This document shows positions 8,489 to 17,370 of a stretch of 64,000 nt of DNA, piece by piece (position 1 is the first letter of the stretch; each line of letters begins with the position of its first letter). The DNA is from Gottfriedia solisilvae (GTDB lineage Bacteria; Bacillota; Bacilli; Bacillales; Bacillaceae_G): the NCBI RefSeq assembly GCF_002128405.1, contig NZ_NETJ01000001.1:833592-897591 (forward strand), written 5' to 3'. Position numbers and translations under genes: made by a program. Below the pieces are notes generated by a model. It saw only the letters and a list, made by a program, of their open reading frames with translations. It had not been told where the DNA came from and did no database searches.

Positions 8489-10521
8489 CCTACTCTCACA
8501 ACTCCTACGCTTTGAACTTCTAGATCTGCATCCAATTCATTATATGAAAGGACTGGAAGTGTCGGCATATATCTTTCCACCAACTGTTTTACATACATTC
8601 TTATTGCAGGAGAACATAATAAAATTGGCTGTTGCTGTGCAATTGACATTTCTTCAACTTCTTTATTTACGGCCTTGATGAATTCCCCTGAAGTATCTGG
8701 ATCAATTGATAAATATGAGCCATGCTCTGATTGAGTAATAGAATCAGCTATAATTTTTTCAACCTTACCAGATAAAGTAATTACTTTTAGAGATTCATTA
8801 GATTGACTGAATTGACTTGTAATTTGTCTAGCTAGTGCTTGTCTCACATATTCTGTTAACACTTCTGGATCAGTCGTGTATCTACCATAATCAGCCAAAG
8901 CCTCAAAAATTACTGGTAGATTTCTAATAGAAACTTTTTCTTTTAATAGTTTGCCTAAAACTTTTTGAATATCTCCAATTGATAGTGGATTTGGTGTTAC
9001 TTCATCTACTAAGATAGAATAGTTTTCTTTTAAATGATCTATTAAATTCTTCGTTTCTTGTCTACCTAATAATTCATGCGCGTAACTCTTAATGATTTCT
9101 GTAATATGAGTTGATACAACTGAAGGCGGATCTACAACTGTATAGTTAAACATTTCCGCTCTTTCTCTCATTTCTTCTGAAATCCATTTTGCTGGTAATC
9201 CAAACGAAGGTTCAAATGTATCAATACCTATAATTGAAGGTTCGTCATATCCAGGATTTAGTGCTAGATAATGGTCTAGTAATAACTCACCATGTGCAAC
9301 TTCATTTCCTTTGATCTTTAAGACGTATTCGTTTGGTTGAAGTTGGATATTATCCCTTATTCGAACAACTGGGATGACTAATCCTAGTTCGATTGCTAAT
9401 TGTCTTCTAATCATTACAATTCGATCTAAGAGGTCTCCACCTTGATTCGTATCAGCTAATGGAATTAATCCATAACCGAATTCAAACTCTATTGGATCAA
9501 CCTGTAGTAATTTAACAACACTTTCAGGTGCTTTTAGATCATTCGTGACAATTTCTTCTTGCTGTTCTTCTATTACAGTTTCATCGACAACTGGTTTTCT
9601 AGATAATTGATAAGCACCAAACGCTAGTAGTGCACCAATTGGAAGTGTAACGATATCATTTAACGGTGTTACTAAACCTAATAAGGTAATTGAACCTGCT
9701 GAAATATATAATAATGTTGGATAAGCTAATAATTGTCCCGTTAAGTCCGTTGCTAGATTGTCTTCTGAACCAGAACGTGTAACCATAATACCTGTTGCAG
9801 TTGAAATTAATAGCGCAGGAATCTGACTTACAATCCCATCACCAACAGTTAATGTCGTGAATTGTTTTGCTGCTTCAGCAAAGCTTAAGTCCAATTGAAC
9901 GACACCTATAATCATCCCTACGGCAATATTTATGATAACAATAATAATAGTTGCAATTGCATCACCTTTTACAAACTTACTTGCTCCATCCATCGATCCA
10001 TAAAAGTCTGCTTCTCTAGAAACCTTTGTTCTTCTCTCTCTTGCTTGTACTTCAGTAATCATGCCTGCATTTAAATCAGCATCTATACTCATCTGTTTAC
10101 CTGGCATCGCATCAAGTGTAAATCTTGCTGCTACCTCAGATACACGTTCAGAACCTTTCGTGATAACGATAAACTGAATAATAATTAAGATTAAGAACAC
10201 TACAAAACCGACAATCGCATTTCCGCTTGTAACGAAATTCCCGAACGTTTCTACAACATTACCACCATGTCCCGTTGTCAGGATTGCCCTTGTTGTAGAT
10301 ACGTTCAAACCAATTCTAAACAAAGTTAAGATTAATAACAGTGATGGAAACACAGAAAATTCAAGTGATTCTTTTACATTCATTGAAAGTAATAAAACAA
10401 TAAGTGCTATTGACATATTTAGCATGATTAGAAAACTAATTAACCATGTTGGTAAAGGAATAACTAACATGACAACGATAAATATTACACTGATAAGCAC
10501 TGTTAAGTTCTTTGCTGACAT
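8485..10521 (-). CDS. flhA: Flagellar export apparatus protein FlhA
   Basis: FlhA forms the nonameric ring of the flagellar type III export gate and docks export substrates and chaperones. The 678-residue protein has an N-terminal membrane domain with about eight helices (to roughly residue 310), interrupted by the conserved FHIPEP-type loop, then the cytoplasmic domain. Length is typical (677 in B. subtilis). It starts 12 bases after the flhB stop, and its stop overlaps flhF. Confidence 0.97.
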   Translation of the reverse strand: MSAKNLTVLISVIFIVVMLVIPLPTWLISFLIMLNMSIALIVLLLSMNVKESLEFSVFPSLLLILTLFRIGLNVSTTRAILTTGHGGNVVETFGNFVTSGNAIVGFVVFLILIIIQFIVITKGSERVSEVAARFTLDAMPGKQMSIDADLNAGMITEVQARERRTKVSREADFYGSMDGASKFVKGDAIATIIIVIINIAVGMIIGVVQLDLSFAEAAKQFTTLTVGDGIVSQIPALLISTATGIMVTRSGSEDNLATDLTGQLLAYPTLLYISAGSITLLGLVTPLNDIVTLPIGALLAFGAYQLSRKPVVDETVIEEQQEEIVTNDLKAPESVVKLLQVDPIEFEFGYGLIPLADTNQGGDLLDRIVMIRRQLAIELGLVIPVVRIRDNIQLQPNEYVLKIKGNEVAHGELLLDHYLALNPGYDEPSIIGIDTFEPSFGLPAKWISEEMRERAEMFNYTVVDPPSVVSTHITEIIKSYAHELLGRQETKNLIDHLKENYSILVDEVTPNPLSIGDIQKVLGKLLKEKVSIRNLPVIFEALADYGRYTTDPEVLTEYVRQALARQITSQFSQSNESLKVITLSGKVEKIIADSITQSEHGSYLSIDPDTSGEFIKAVNKEVEEMSIAQQQPILLCSPAIRMYVKQLVERYMPTLPVLSYNELDADLEVQSVGVVRVG

Positions 10522-10533
10522 TAGTTTCTCCCC

Positions 10534-11616
10534 TTAAATCTTTCTTTTCAACTTATAAACATATGCCAATATTTCGGCAATTGCTTTAAAAAACTCTTCT
10601 GGTACTTCATCTCCAATGTCCGTTTGTGCATATAGCGCTCGAGCAAGGGGACGATTTTCAATCATTACAATATCATGTGCTTTTGCGATTTCTCTAATTT
10701 TTAATGCTAGGAAATCTACTCCTTTTGCTATGACAAATGGAGCATCTCTTTTTTCCTCATCATATTTAAGCGCAACTGCATAATGAGTAGGATTTGTAAT
10801 GATTACATCTGCATTTGGAATTTCCTGCATCATTCGACGCATCGCGATTTCCCTTTGCTTTTGTTTAATTTTAGATTTAATCAGTGGATCCCCTTCTGAT
10901 TTTTTATACTCATCTTTGATATCTTGCTTTGACATTCTAATATTTTTCTCGAAATCAAAACGCTGATAAAACAAATCAAGTACACCCAAAATAAACAAGG
11001 AAGCTGAAGCAAATATTCCACTTTTGACGACTAAATTATAAATCGTTTCTGCAACTTCCCTAATACTAATAAAGGGTAAATTTAATAACTCCTGTTTACT
11101 TTGCCAGATGATATAAAATGTTGCAGCACCTACAATCGTTATTTTCAATAATGATTTGACCAATTCTACGATTGCTCTTAAAGAATAAATCTTTTTAAAA
11201 CCTTGTATTGGATTTAAGTTACTAAACTTTACATTAATTGCTTCTGTCGAAAACATAAAACCAACTTGCGATATATTAGCTACGATAGCAGCAATAAAAG
11301 CAACTCCTAAAAAAGGACCAATTAAAATTAAAATTTGCATGTAAATTTTAGATAGCACTGAACTAGCATTCTGATTAGAAATATCTTTTAATAAATTATG
11401 TTCCAGATAGTCCTTCATCACATGCTCAAATTGGTCAAAAAGAAACTGTCGACCAAATAGTAAAAAGAGAAACATGGAAAGTAAAATCACAGCTGTATTA
11501 ATCTCTACGCTTTTAGCTACCTGCCCTTTTTTCTTCGTTTCTTCCCTCTTTTTGGGGGTTGCTTTCTCAGTTTTTTCCCCAGAAAAAAGTTGTAAATTTA
11601 GTTTAATTTGCGCCAT
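10534..11616 (-). CDS. flhB: Flagellar export apparatus/specificity switch protein FlhB
   Basis: FlhB switches the export machine from rod/hook to filament substrates after autocleavage. The protein has a basic FSGEKTEKATPKKREETKKKGQ-like start, four membrane segments and a cytoplasmic C-terminal domain containing the cleavage motif NPTH. The open frame can be read five codons further to a TTG, but that TTG is part of the TTGGAGGA ribosome binding site inside fliR. The ATG of MAQIKLN, eight bases after GGAGG, fits family starts, giving 360 residues. It begins one base after the fliR stop. A separate FlhB C-terminal homologue, ylqH, occurs at 38851. Confidence 0.95.
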   Translation of the reverse strand: MAQIKLNLQLFSGEKTEKATPKKREETKKKGQVAKSVEINTAVILLSMFLFLLFGRQFLFDQFEHVMKDYLEHNLLKDISNQNASSVLSKIYMQILILIGPFLGVAFIAAIVANISQVGFMFSTEAINVKFSNLNPIQGFKKIYSLRAIVELVKSLLKITIVGAATFYIIWQSKQELLNLPFISIREVAETIYNLVVKSGIFASASLFILGVLDLFYQRFDFEKNIRMSKQDIKDEYKKSEGDPLIKSKIKQKQREIAMRRMMQEIPNADVIITNPTHYAVALKYDEEKRDAPFVIAKGVDFLALKIREIAKAHDIVMIENRPLARALYAQTDIGDEVPEEFFKAIAEILAYVYKLKRKI

Positions 11617-11617
11617 T

Positions 11618-12394
11618 TTAAATTCCTCCAATTAGCTGGATGAGGGAATTTGTTGATTGTACAACTAATTCAAATAAATGCTGAACTAATATCATCATTG
11701 TTGGTAAACCGATGATTAATAAGATAAAAGCAATAATCACTTTAAGTGGAAGGCCAACAACAAAAATATTCAATTGTGGAACAATTCTCGTTAAAATACC
11801 TAATGCAATATCTACTAAAAATAATGATGCGACAATTGGTAGCGCCATTTGAAATGCAATCACAAACATTGCGATAAAAATTTTTACAACTTCAAGCACA
11901 AATTCCTCATGACCAATGGGTAATCCTGTCGAATTTACAGGAATAATTTTGAAGCTATTTATGATCCCTTGTAGTAAAAGATGGTGTGCATTTACCGATA
12001 ATAAAAATAGGATCGTAATTGCATTTAAAAATTGAGCTGTAATTGGATTTTGCATACCCGTTTGAGGATCAAATACACTAGCCATTGAAAATCCGACTTG
12101 AAAATCGATTAATCCTCCAGCGATTTGTATCGCTGACATAACAATAAATGCAATCAATCCGAGTGCTAAACCGATTACTGCTTCTTTCATCAATAAAAAA
12201 AGATAATTATCAATGTTTAGTAGTGGTTGTTGCTCGACAAGAAAAAATGCAATATAGCTTGTAAAGAAAGAAAATCCCACTTTATGACTTGTCGGTATCG
12301 ATCTATTCGAAAAAATCGGAACTGAGACAAAAAAACTTGAGATCCTAACAAAAATTAATAGAAATGCTGGTATGCTTTGATATAAAGTCTCCAT
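11618..12394 (-). CDS. fliR: Flagellar export apparatus protein FliR
   Basis: FliR is part of the membrane core of the flagellar export gate together with FliP and FliQ. The 258-residue protein is highly hydrophobic, with about six membrane segments and the conserved GFSMASVFDPQTG loop near residue 100. It begins five bases after fliQ and its last codons contain the ribosome binding site for flhB. Length is as usual (259 in B. subtilis). Confidence 0.96.
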   Translation of the reverse strand: METLYQSIPAFLLIFVRISSFFVSVPIFSNRSIPTSHKVGFSFFTSYIAFFLVEQQPLLNIDNYLFLLMKEAVIGLALGLIAFIVMSAIQIAGGLIDFQVGFSMASVFDPQTGMQNPITAQFLNAITILFLLSVNAHHLLLQGIINSFKIIPVNSTGLPIGHEEFVLEVVKIFIAMFVIAFQMALPIVASLFLVDIALGILTRIVPQLNIFVVGLPLKVIIAFILLIIGLPTMMILVQHLFELVVQSTNSLIQLIGGI

Positions 12395-12399
12395 TTTTA

Positions 12400-12669
12400 T
12401 TAACCTACGAAGTTATTCAAATTACTAAAAATTTGAAATGTAAATTCTACTAATTTAGTTAACATCCAAGGTCCAAAGAAAATCAGTGCGACTAATATAG
12501 CAACTATTTTTGGTATAAATGCTAGTGTTTGCTCTTGAATTTGGGTTGTTGCTTGAAAAATACTGACAATCAAACCAATTACTAAAGCAATAATTAGTAA
12601 TGGACCACTCACAATAAATAATGTATAGATTGCCTTTTGAGCAATTGTTATAACGAATTCTTGACTCAT
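12400..12669 (-). CDS. fliQ: Flagellar export apparatus protein FliQ
   Basis: FliQ is a small subunit (four copies in known structures) of the export gate core. The 89-residue protein consists of two long hydrophobic hairpin helices separated by the FQATTQIQEQTLAFIPK loop, which is the most conserved part of the family. Length matches B. subtilis FliQ. It lies between fliP and fliR in the canonical order. Confidence 0.96.
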   Translation of the reverse strand: MSQEFVITIAQKAIYTLFIVSGPLLIIALVIGLIVSIFQATTQIQEQTLAFIPKIVAILVALIFFGPWMLTKLVEFTFQIFSNLNNFVG

Positions 12670-12683
12670 TTTTCAGTTCACCT

Positions 12684-13349
12684 CTAGAAGCTTTCGAGCA
12701 ATGATTTAACAATTAAATACCATCCATCTACCATAATAAATAATAAGATTTTGAACGGTAGTGAAATCATAATAGGTGGTAACATCATCATCCCCATCGA
12801 CATTAATACACTTGCTACAACCATATCTATCACTAAAAATGGAATAAAGATCATAAACCCCATTTGAAAAGCAGATTTTAATTCACTAATTGCATATGCT
12901 GGTACTAATGTAGTTAACGGAATGTCTTTAATACTTTTAGGCTTTTCCATACCTGTATAACCCATAAATAACTCTAGATCCTTTTGTCGCGTATGCTTAC
13001 TCATGTATTCTTTAACCGGAACTGAAGCGCGATCATATGCTTGTTCCAACGTTATTTTATTATCAAAAAGTGGTGTTAAAGCTTGTTTATTTACTTCTTG
13101 AAATGTTGGAGCCATAATAAAAAATGTTAAAAACATTGCTAATCCTAGTAAAACTTGGTTTGGTGGTACACCTTGAGTACCAATTGATGTTCTAACAAAT
13201 GATAGAACAATGATGATTCTTGTAAAACATGTAGTAAGAATGATTATTCCCGGTGCTATAGATAATACCGTTAATAATAATAATAGTTTCACAGATGTTG
13301 TAACCGTTTCTGGATTACTAGAATTAAAGTATTGAACTACATCATTCAT
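12684..13349 (-). CDS. fliP: Flagellar export apparatus protein FliP
   Basis: FliP is the five-copy core of the flagellar export gate. The 221-residue protein has an N-terminal hydrophobic segment, two more around residues 40-110, a periplasm-side loop with KEYMSKHTRQKDL, and a hydrophobic C-terminal hairpin containing SMGMMMLPPIMISLP. The open frame extends eight codons further upstream, but family alignment and the GAATGATG overlap with the fliO stop (eight bases) support the ATG at 13349. No long cleaved signal peptide is evident, as in other Bacillus FliP proteins. Confidence 0.95.
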   Translation of the reverse strand: MNDVVQYFNSSNPETVTTSVKLLLLLTVLSIAPGIIILTTCFTRIIIVLSFVRTSIGTQGVPPNQVLLGLAMFLTFFIMAPTFQEVNKQALTPLFDNKITLEQAYDRASVPVKEYMSKHTRQKDLELFMGYTGMEKPKSIKDIPLTTLVPAYAISELKSAFQMGFMIFIPFLVIDMVVASVLMSMGMMMLPPIMISLPFKILLFIMVDGWYLIVKSLLESF

Positions 13350-14007
13350 TGTTGTCGATCCCTTTCTCATCAATTCTAGTAAGGATTGAATTTTTCTTAC
13401 CTTTTAAAGACTGCATTTGTTGATTAAATAGATTTTTAAATGATTCTTTTGTTGAATCTATCTTTGTTGAATCAATTTTTCGATAATCTTGTTTGATTAC
13501 ATTTTCAAACCATTTTGTTACCTTTACCTCAGCTTGCGTTTTTTGCTCTCTTAATTCTTCAATCGATTGTATTTCTTCTTCATCACTGATTTCTTTTAGT
13601 AAAGTAATATCCTCACCTACACCAACTACATATAATGAGTTTCCAATTTTTAAAATTTGAACGGATTTATTAGATCCAACCGATGTTCCACCAAGAGAAT
13701 TGATTACATTATTTTTTAAGAAAGAATTTCCATTTCGTTTAATCCAGTAAAGTACTAAATATAATAGTCCAATGACAATTCCAAAAGAAATAATCATTTT
13801 CACATAGTCAAAAAATGTTAGTTTGGTAGACTTTACTTCTGAGATGTCTTGACTAGTCTGCTTTTTTGTATTGTCATCACATAACTTTGGGTTATCTATA
13901 CAATCTTGTATAGATGGGTTAGATTGCGCCGCAAAGCCAACTGTGGACTTAAACGGCGCAACAATCACCATCAATGACAACAACGTTAAAAAAAGTAGCT
14001 TCTTCAT
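13342..14007 (-). CDS. fliO: FliO-like flagellar export protein (FliZ of Bacillus)
   Basis: This 221-residue protein has an N-terminal signal peptide (about 1-27, likely cleaved near AFAA-type residues), a short exported segment with two cysteines, one membrane helix (about 65-90) and a cytoplasmic tail. That layout and its place between cheY and fliP identify it as the Bacillus FliZ/FliO family, which helps assemble FliP. Sequence conservation is low, so identity relies on topology and synteny. Its 3' end overlaps fliP by eight bases. Confidence 0.88.
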   Translation of the reverse strand: MKKLLFLTLLSLMVIVAPFKSTVGFAAQSNPSIQDCIDNPKLCDDNTKKQTSQDISEVKSTKLTFFDYVKMIISFGIVIGLLYLVLYWIKRNGNSFLKNNVINSLGGTSVGSNKSVQILKIGNSLYVVGVGEDITLLKEISDEEEIQSIEELREQKTQAEVKVTKWFENVIKQDYRKIDSTKIDSTKESFKNLFNQQMQSLKGKKNSILTRIDEKGIDNNE

Positions 14008-14043
14008 TCGTTGTCACCTTCTTTTCAAATTCATTGCTAGATT

Positions 14044-14406
14044 TTAAGCTAAAGTTTTAGAAATAGCTTCAATTACACGATCAGCTTGGAAAGGCTTAAC
14101 AATAAAGTCTCTAGCTCCAGCTTGAATTGCGTCAATTACCATAGCTTGTTGTCCCATTGCAGAACACATAATTACTTTTGCATTAGGATTAATTTTCTTA
14201 ATTTCTTTTAAAGCTGCAATTCCATCCATTTCTGGCATTGTAATATCCATTGTTACAAGGTCCGGTTGATGCTCTTTATATTTTTCAACAGCTTGAGCTC
14301 CATCAGCAGCTTCAGCAACTACATTAAAACCATTTTTTACTAAGATGTCTTTAATCATCATTCGCATAAATGCTGCGTCATCAACTATAAGAATATTATT
14401 TGCCAT
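14044..14406 (-). CDS. cheY: Chemotaxis response regulator CheY
   Basis: CheY is a single-domain receiver that, when phosphorylated by CheA, binds the motor switch. The 120-residue protein carries the acidic pocket (VDDAAF), phospho-acceptor Asp54 in TMDITMP, the CSAMGQQ switch Ser region and Lys in VKPFQ. The open frame runs five codons further to a TTG, but the TTG is part of the TTGGAGGA ribosome binding site; the ATG of MANNILIV matches the family. It sits between fliY and fliO, as in B. subtilis. Confidence 0.96.
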   Translation of the reverse strand: MANNILIVDDAAFMRMMIKDILVKNGFNVVAEAADGAQAVEKYKEHQPDLVTMDITMPEMDGIAALKEIKKINPNAKVIMCSAMGQQAMVIDAIQAGARDFIVKPFQADRVIEAISKTLA

Positions 14407-14433
14407 TTCAAATTCCTCCAAAATATATTTAAA

Positions 14434-15663
14434 TTATTTTAAATTATTTAATCGATCACTCTTACTTACAATATCGGTAACACGTACCCCAAAATTCTCA
14501 TCAATAACAACTACTTCACCTTTTGCAATTAACTTACTATTAATTAGAATTTCAACAGGTTCGCCTGCAAGCTTGTCCAACTCTAAAATTGAACCAGTCG
14601 TTAATTCTAGAATTTCTTTAACTGAACGCTTTGTTCTTCCTAATTCAACAGTTACATTCAATGGAATATCGAATAACATATTTAAATTTCTAGCTTCATT
14701 TTCAGTAATTGACACTGGTTGTAATTGTGAAAAAGCAGCTGGTTGAACAGATTGGTTACTTACAGGGTGTGATGCTCCAATCATTTGATTTCCAAGAGAA
14801 TTTGAACTTATTGGTGTATTATATGACACTTGTTGAGCCATTCCATTGTTTATTGGCTCTTGATATGCATGCGACGTTTGTTGCACTTGTTGTTGCTGTT
14901 GTGGTACTTGTTGTTGCTGTTGAGCTTGCTGCTGTGTTGGCACTTCCGCAGGAGTTTCAGCAGGTGAATTCAGTTTAAACAGTTCATCAACTAGCTCTTT
15001 TCCGAAATCATATGGTAAAAGCTGCATGATCGTTGAATCAATTAATTCTCCTACCTTTAATCTAAATGAAACTTTAATTAAGTACTCATCTTGAGGAACT
15101 CTATTTGTTCCTTCTCCAACTTGGAAATCGATTAATCCAATTGTTGGTGGTGAGATATCTACCTTTTTCTTAAAAATCGTACTCATTGATGTTGCTGCTG
15201 ATCCCATCATTTGATTCATAGCTTCTTGTACTGCACTTAAATGAATATCATCTAATTCAACTTCTTCTACGAATCCATCTCCACCAAGCATTAGGTTAGC
15301 TATAATTGCAGCATCTCTCGTATCAATTACAAATAAGTTTGCTCCAACAAACCCAATTGTGTAACCTACTTGAACTGCAACGTACGGAGACTGAAACTCT
15401 TTTTCTAAATGCTGACGATGTAATACAGATAAACTAGGAGTCGTAATTTCTACTTTTTGGTTTAATAATGTTGATAGAGCCGTAGCAGAACTACCGAATG
15501 AAATATTTCCTATTTCACCCAATGTATCCATTTCAATTGAGGACAGTAAATCCTCTAAAGGGGGTACATTATCTTGATTATTTGTTTCGGTTGGCTCTTC
15601 TCCTAAAGAACCACCATTTAATAGTAGTTCAATTTCTTCTTGAGATAGGATTTTATCACTCAT
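14434..15663 (-). CDS. fliY: Flagellar switch protein/CheY-P phosphatase FliY (FliN fusion)
   Basis: FliY combines a CheC-type phosphatase module with a FliN-like C-terminal domain in the C ring. Order: N-terminal CheY-P-binding peptide (LSQEEIELLLNG), two phosphatase helices (GEIGNISFGSSATAL near 52, and VQEAMNQMMGSAATSM near 145), a glutamine-rich linker at about residues 238-270, and the FliN/SpoA domain at about 325-409. The linker holds runs of three to five glutamines encoded by a 21-base tandem duplication. Of two adjacent ATG codons, the second is better spaced from GGAGG. The frame overlaps the fliM stop. Confidence 0.95.
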   Translation of the reverse strand: MSDKILSQEEIELLLNGGSLGEEPTETNNQDNVPPLEDLLSSIEMDTLGEIGNISFGSSATALSTLLNQKVEITTPSLSVLHRQHLEKEFQSPYVAVQVGYTIGFVGANLFVIDTRDAAIIANLMLGGDGFVEEVELDDIHLSAVQEAMNQMMGSAATSMSTIFKKKVDISPPTIGLIDFQVGEGTNRVPQDEYLIKVSFRLKVGELIDSTIMQLLPYDFGKELVDELFKLNSPAETPAEVPTQQQAQQQQQVPQQQQQVQQTSHAYQEPINNGMAQQVSYNTPISSNSLGNQMIGASHPVSNQSVQPAAFSQLQPVSITENEARNLNMLFDIPLNVTVELGRTKRSVKEILELTTGSILELDKLAGEPVEILINSKLIAKGEVVVIDENFGVRVTDIVSKSDRLNNLK

Positions 15664-16651
15664 CATTTCCTCCCCCTTTCAACTCATCTAATATTTGAAC
15701 TGCAACTTTTTTACCTACGACACCAGGTTGGGCAGTAAATTTATAACTTTCACCTATTTTTATATTTAAGGCTTCATTCGTATCTTTATCTAATACGATT
15801 ACATCACCTATATCCATATTCAATAAGTCATTAATGGAAATTGTTGTTTTGCCTAGTTCTGCCGTAATTTCCAATTTCGTTTTATTAATTCGTTTGTTAA
15901 TAAACTCTGATTCCTCAACATTTTTAGGCTTTGTATTTGGTTGCATCCAATATCTTACTGATAACTTTGGAATCATTGGTTCAAGCACTACATGAGGAAT
16001 ACAAATATTAATCATCCCGGTCGTATCACCAATTACAGTATTAAATGAGATTACAACTACTGTTTCATTTGGTGAAACAGTTTGTAAAAACTGAGGATTT
16101 ACTTCAAAATCTGTTAATACTGTGTCAATATCTGCAATCGTACTCCAAGCATCACGCAGATTTTCTACAGCTCTTTCAAATAATTGAGTCATGATTTTTG
16201 TTTCGATTTCAGTTAAGTTCTCAACTTTATTAATACTATTGCCCTGACCACCTAGAACTCGGTCAAGCATTGCATACGCAATATGAGGATTGATTTCAAA
16301 AATAATTCTTCCATCTAAAGGAGGTACTTCAAATACATTTAAAATCGTCATTTTAGGAATCGAGCGAATAAATTCCTCGTATGGAATTTGATCAGTTGAT
16401 GCAACACTTATTTGTACATAAGTCCTTAATTGGGCTGAGAAATAAGTTGTTAACAACCTGGCAAAATTTTCGTGAATTCTTGTTAAACTACGGATATGAT
16501 CTTTCGAAAATCGAAGTGCACGTTTAAAATCATACACTTTAACTTTTCGTTCACTTTCTTCCTTTTTCAGTTCTTCGGCGTCCATTTCACCTGTTGAAAT
16601 AGCTGAAAGAAGCGCATCTATTTCATTTTGTGATAAAACCTCTCCTGACAA
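15656..16651 (-). CDS. fliM: Flagellar motor switch protein FliM
   Basis: FliM is the middle C-ring protein that receives CheY-P and sets rotation direction. The 331-residue protein starts with the CheY-P binding peptide (VLSQNEIDALL), then the CheC-like middle domain (about 45-230), and a C-terminal SpoA-type domain that joins FliN/FliY. The longest frame begins at a GTG lying within the GGAGGTG ribosome binding site; the TTG three codons later, about eight bases from GGAGG, gives the family start MSGEVLSQ. Confidence 0.95.
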   Translation of the reverse strand: MSGEVLSQNEIDALLSAISTGEMDAEELKKEESERKVKVYDFKRALRFSKDHIRSLTRIHENFARLLTTYFSAQLRTYVQISVASTDQIPYEEFIRSIPKMTILNVFEVPPLDGRIIFEINPHIAYAMLDRVLGGQGNSINKVENLTEIETKIMTQLFERAVENLRDAWSTIADIDTVLTDFEVNPQFLQTVSPNETVVVISFNTVIGDTTGMINICIPHVVLEPMIPKLSVRYWMQPNTKPKNVEESEFINKRINKTKLEITAELGKTTISINDLLNMDIGDVIVLDKDTNEALNIKIGESYKFTAQPGVVGKKVAVQILDELKGGGNDE

Positions 16652-16682
16652 GCAATTCACCTCCTCTTACATGTAAGATCGA

Positions 16683-17111
16683 CTATTGTAGGATGAATGA
16701 GGTGGTGTATACTTTTTCAACTTTTCCATCCTGCATTATACCGTTTAATTTTTCTTTTAACGTATTTTCTAACTTTGAAATACTATCTTTTTCCTTCAAT
16801 TGGTCACTTTGCATTTGTGCCAGTTGTTGAATAATTAAGTTTTTCACTTGAAAATCTCTTTTTTCAAGTTCAGCTTTTGCATCATCACTTGAAGTTTGAA
16901 TTTTATAAGAGATTTTTATATAATCACCATTTTTTAAGTTCGTTGTGATTTCTGGAACATCAACTGAAGTTTTAATAATTTCATCAATTGTTGGTTCTCC
17001 ACTAGCAGGTTTTACATTTACTTTATTAATAATAATGACAGTAACTGTTCCAATAAGCGTAATCGCTAACAGAAGCACGATCATAATATTTACTAACTTA
17101 TTTTTAAACAA
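16683..17111 (-). CDS. fliL: Flagellar basal-body-associated protein FliL
   Basis: FliL is a single-span membrane protein next to the stator that supports motor torque. The 142-residue protein has a hydrophobic helix at about residues 6-27 followed by the extracytoplasmic FliL domain, whose conserved regions begin at PEITTNLKNGDYIKISY. The start is TTG, nine bases after GGAGG, which is located in the last codons of swrD. It follows swrD by four bases. Confidence 0.93.
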   Translation of the reverse strand: MFKNKLVNIMIVLLLAITLIGTVTVIIINKVNVKPASGEPTIDEIIKTSVDVPEITTNLKNGDYIKISYKIQTSSDDAKAELEKRDFQVKNLIIQQLAQMQSDQLKEKDSISKLENTLKEKLNGIMQDGKVEKVYTTSFILQ

Positions 17112-17115
17112 TGGA

Positions 17116-17325
17116 CTACGCCTCCATTTTTTTATCAGTACCTAATAAATTAATTGTTTGGTAAAATGCAGTTACTAATTTGATTACTTCAGCTTCTGGT
17201 TCTTTTACAAAGAATTTATGACCATTCGTTAAAGTAATTGTCGTATCAGGGAAGGATTGTATTTCCTCGATATAAATTGCATTTAATGTAAATTTATTTC
17301 CGTTTAATTTTGTTAAGCTAATCAT
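17116..17325 (-). CDS. swrD: SwrD (FlbD family) flagellar power protein
   Basis: A 69-residue FlbD-family protein with the characteristic MISLTKLNG start, the IEEIQSFPDTTITLTNGHKF core and a helix at the end. In B. subtilis SwrD (formerly YlzI) raises motor torque and is needed for swarming. It sits between flgE and fliL, as in that species. The ATG is directly preceded by an in-frame TAA, so no earlier start exists, and the upstream 15 bases hold no obvious purine-rich ribosome binding site. A nine-base-pair hairpin lies just upstream at 17333-17360. Confidence 0.9.
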   Translation of the reverse strand: MISLTKLNGNKFTLNAIYIEEIQSFPDTTITLTNGHKFFVKEPEAEVIKLVTAFYQTINLLGTDKKMEA

Positions 17326-17332
17326 TTATAGT

Positions 17333-17360
17333 AGAGGATTAGGTTTTAGCATAATCCTCT
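17333..17360 (-). promoter_or_regulatory. Intercistronic hairpin between flgE and swrD
   Basis: AGAGGATTA (17333-17341) pairs perfectly with TAATCCTCT (17352-17360) around a ten-base loop. It starts ten bases after the flgE stop and ends eight bases before the swrD ATG. No T-run follows, so it does not look like an efficient terminator; mRNA stabilisation, processing or control of swrD translation are alternatives. This is inference from sequence only. Confidence 0.5.
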
Positions 17361-17370
17361 TTCACCTACC

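Noticed and set aside
10534..11631. N-terminal extension MEEFK of FlhB (and MEEFE of CheY)
   Set aside because: The extra codons are the ribosome binding site TTGGAGGA read as protein; the internal ATG matches the family starts.
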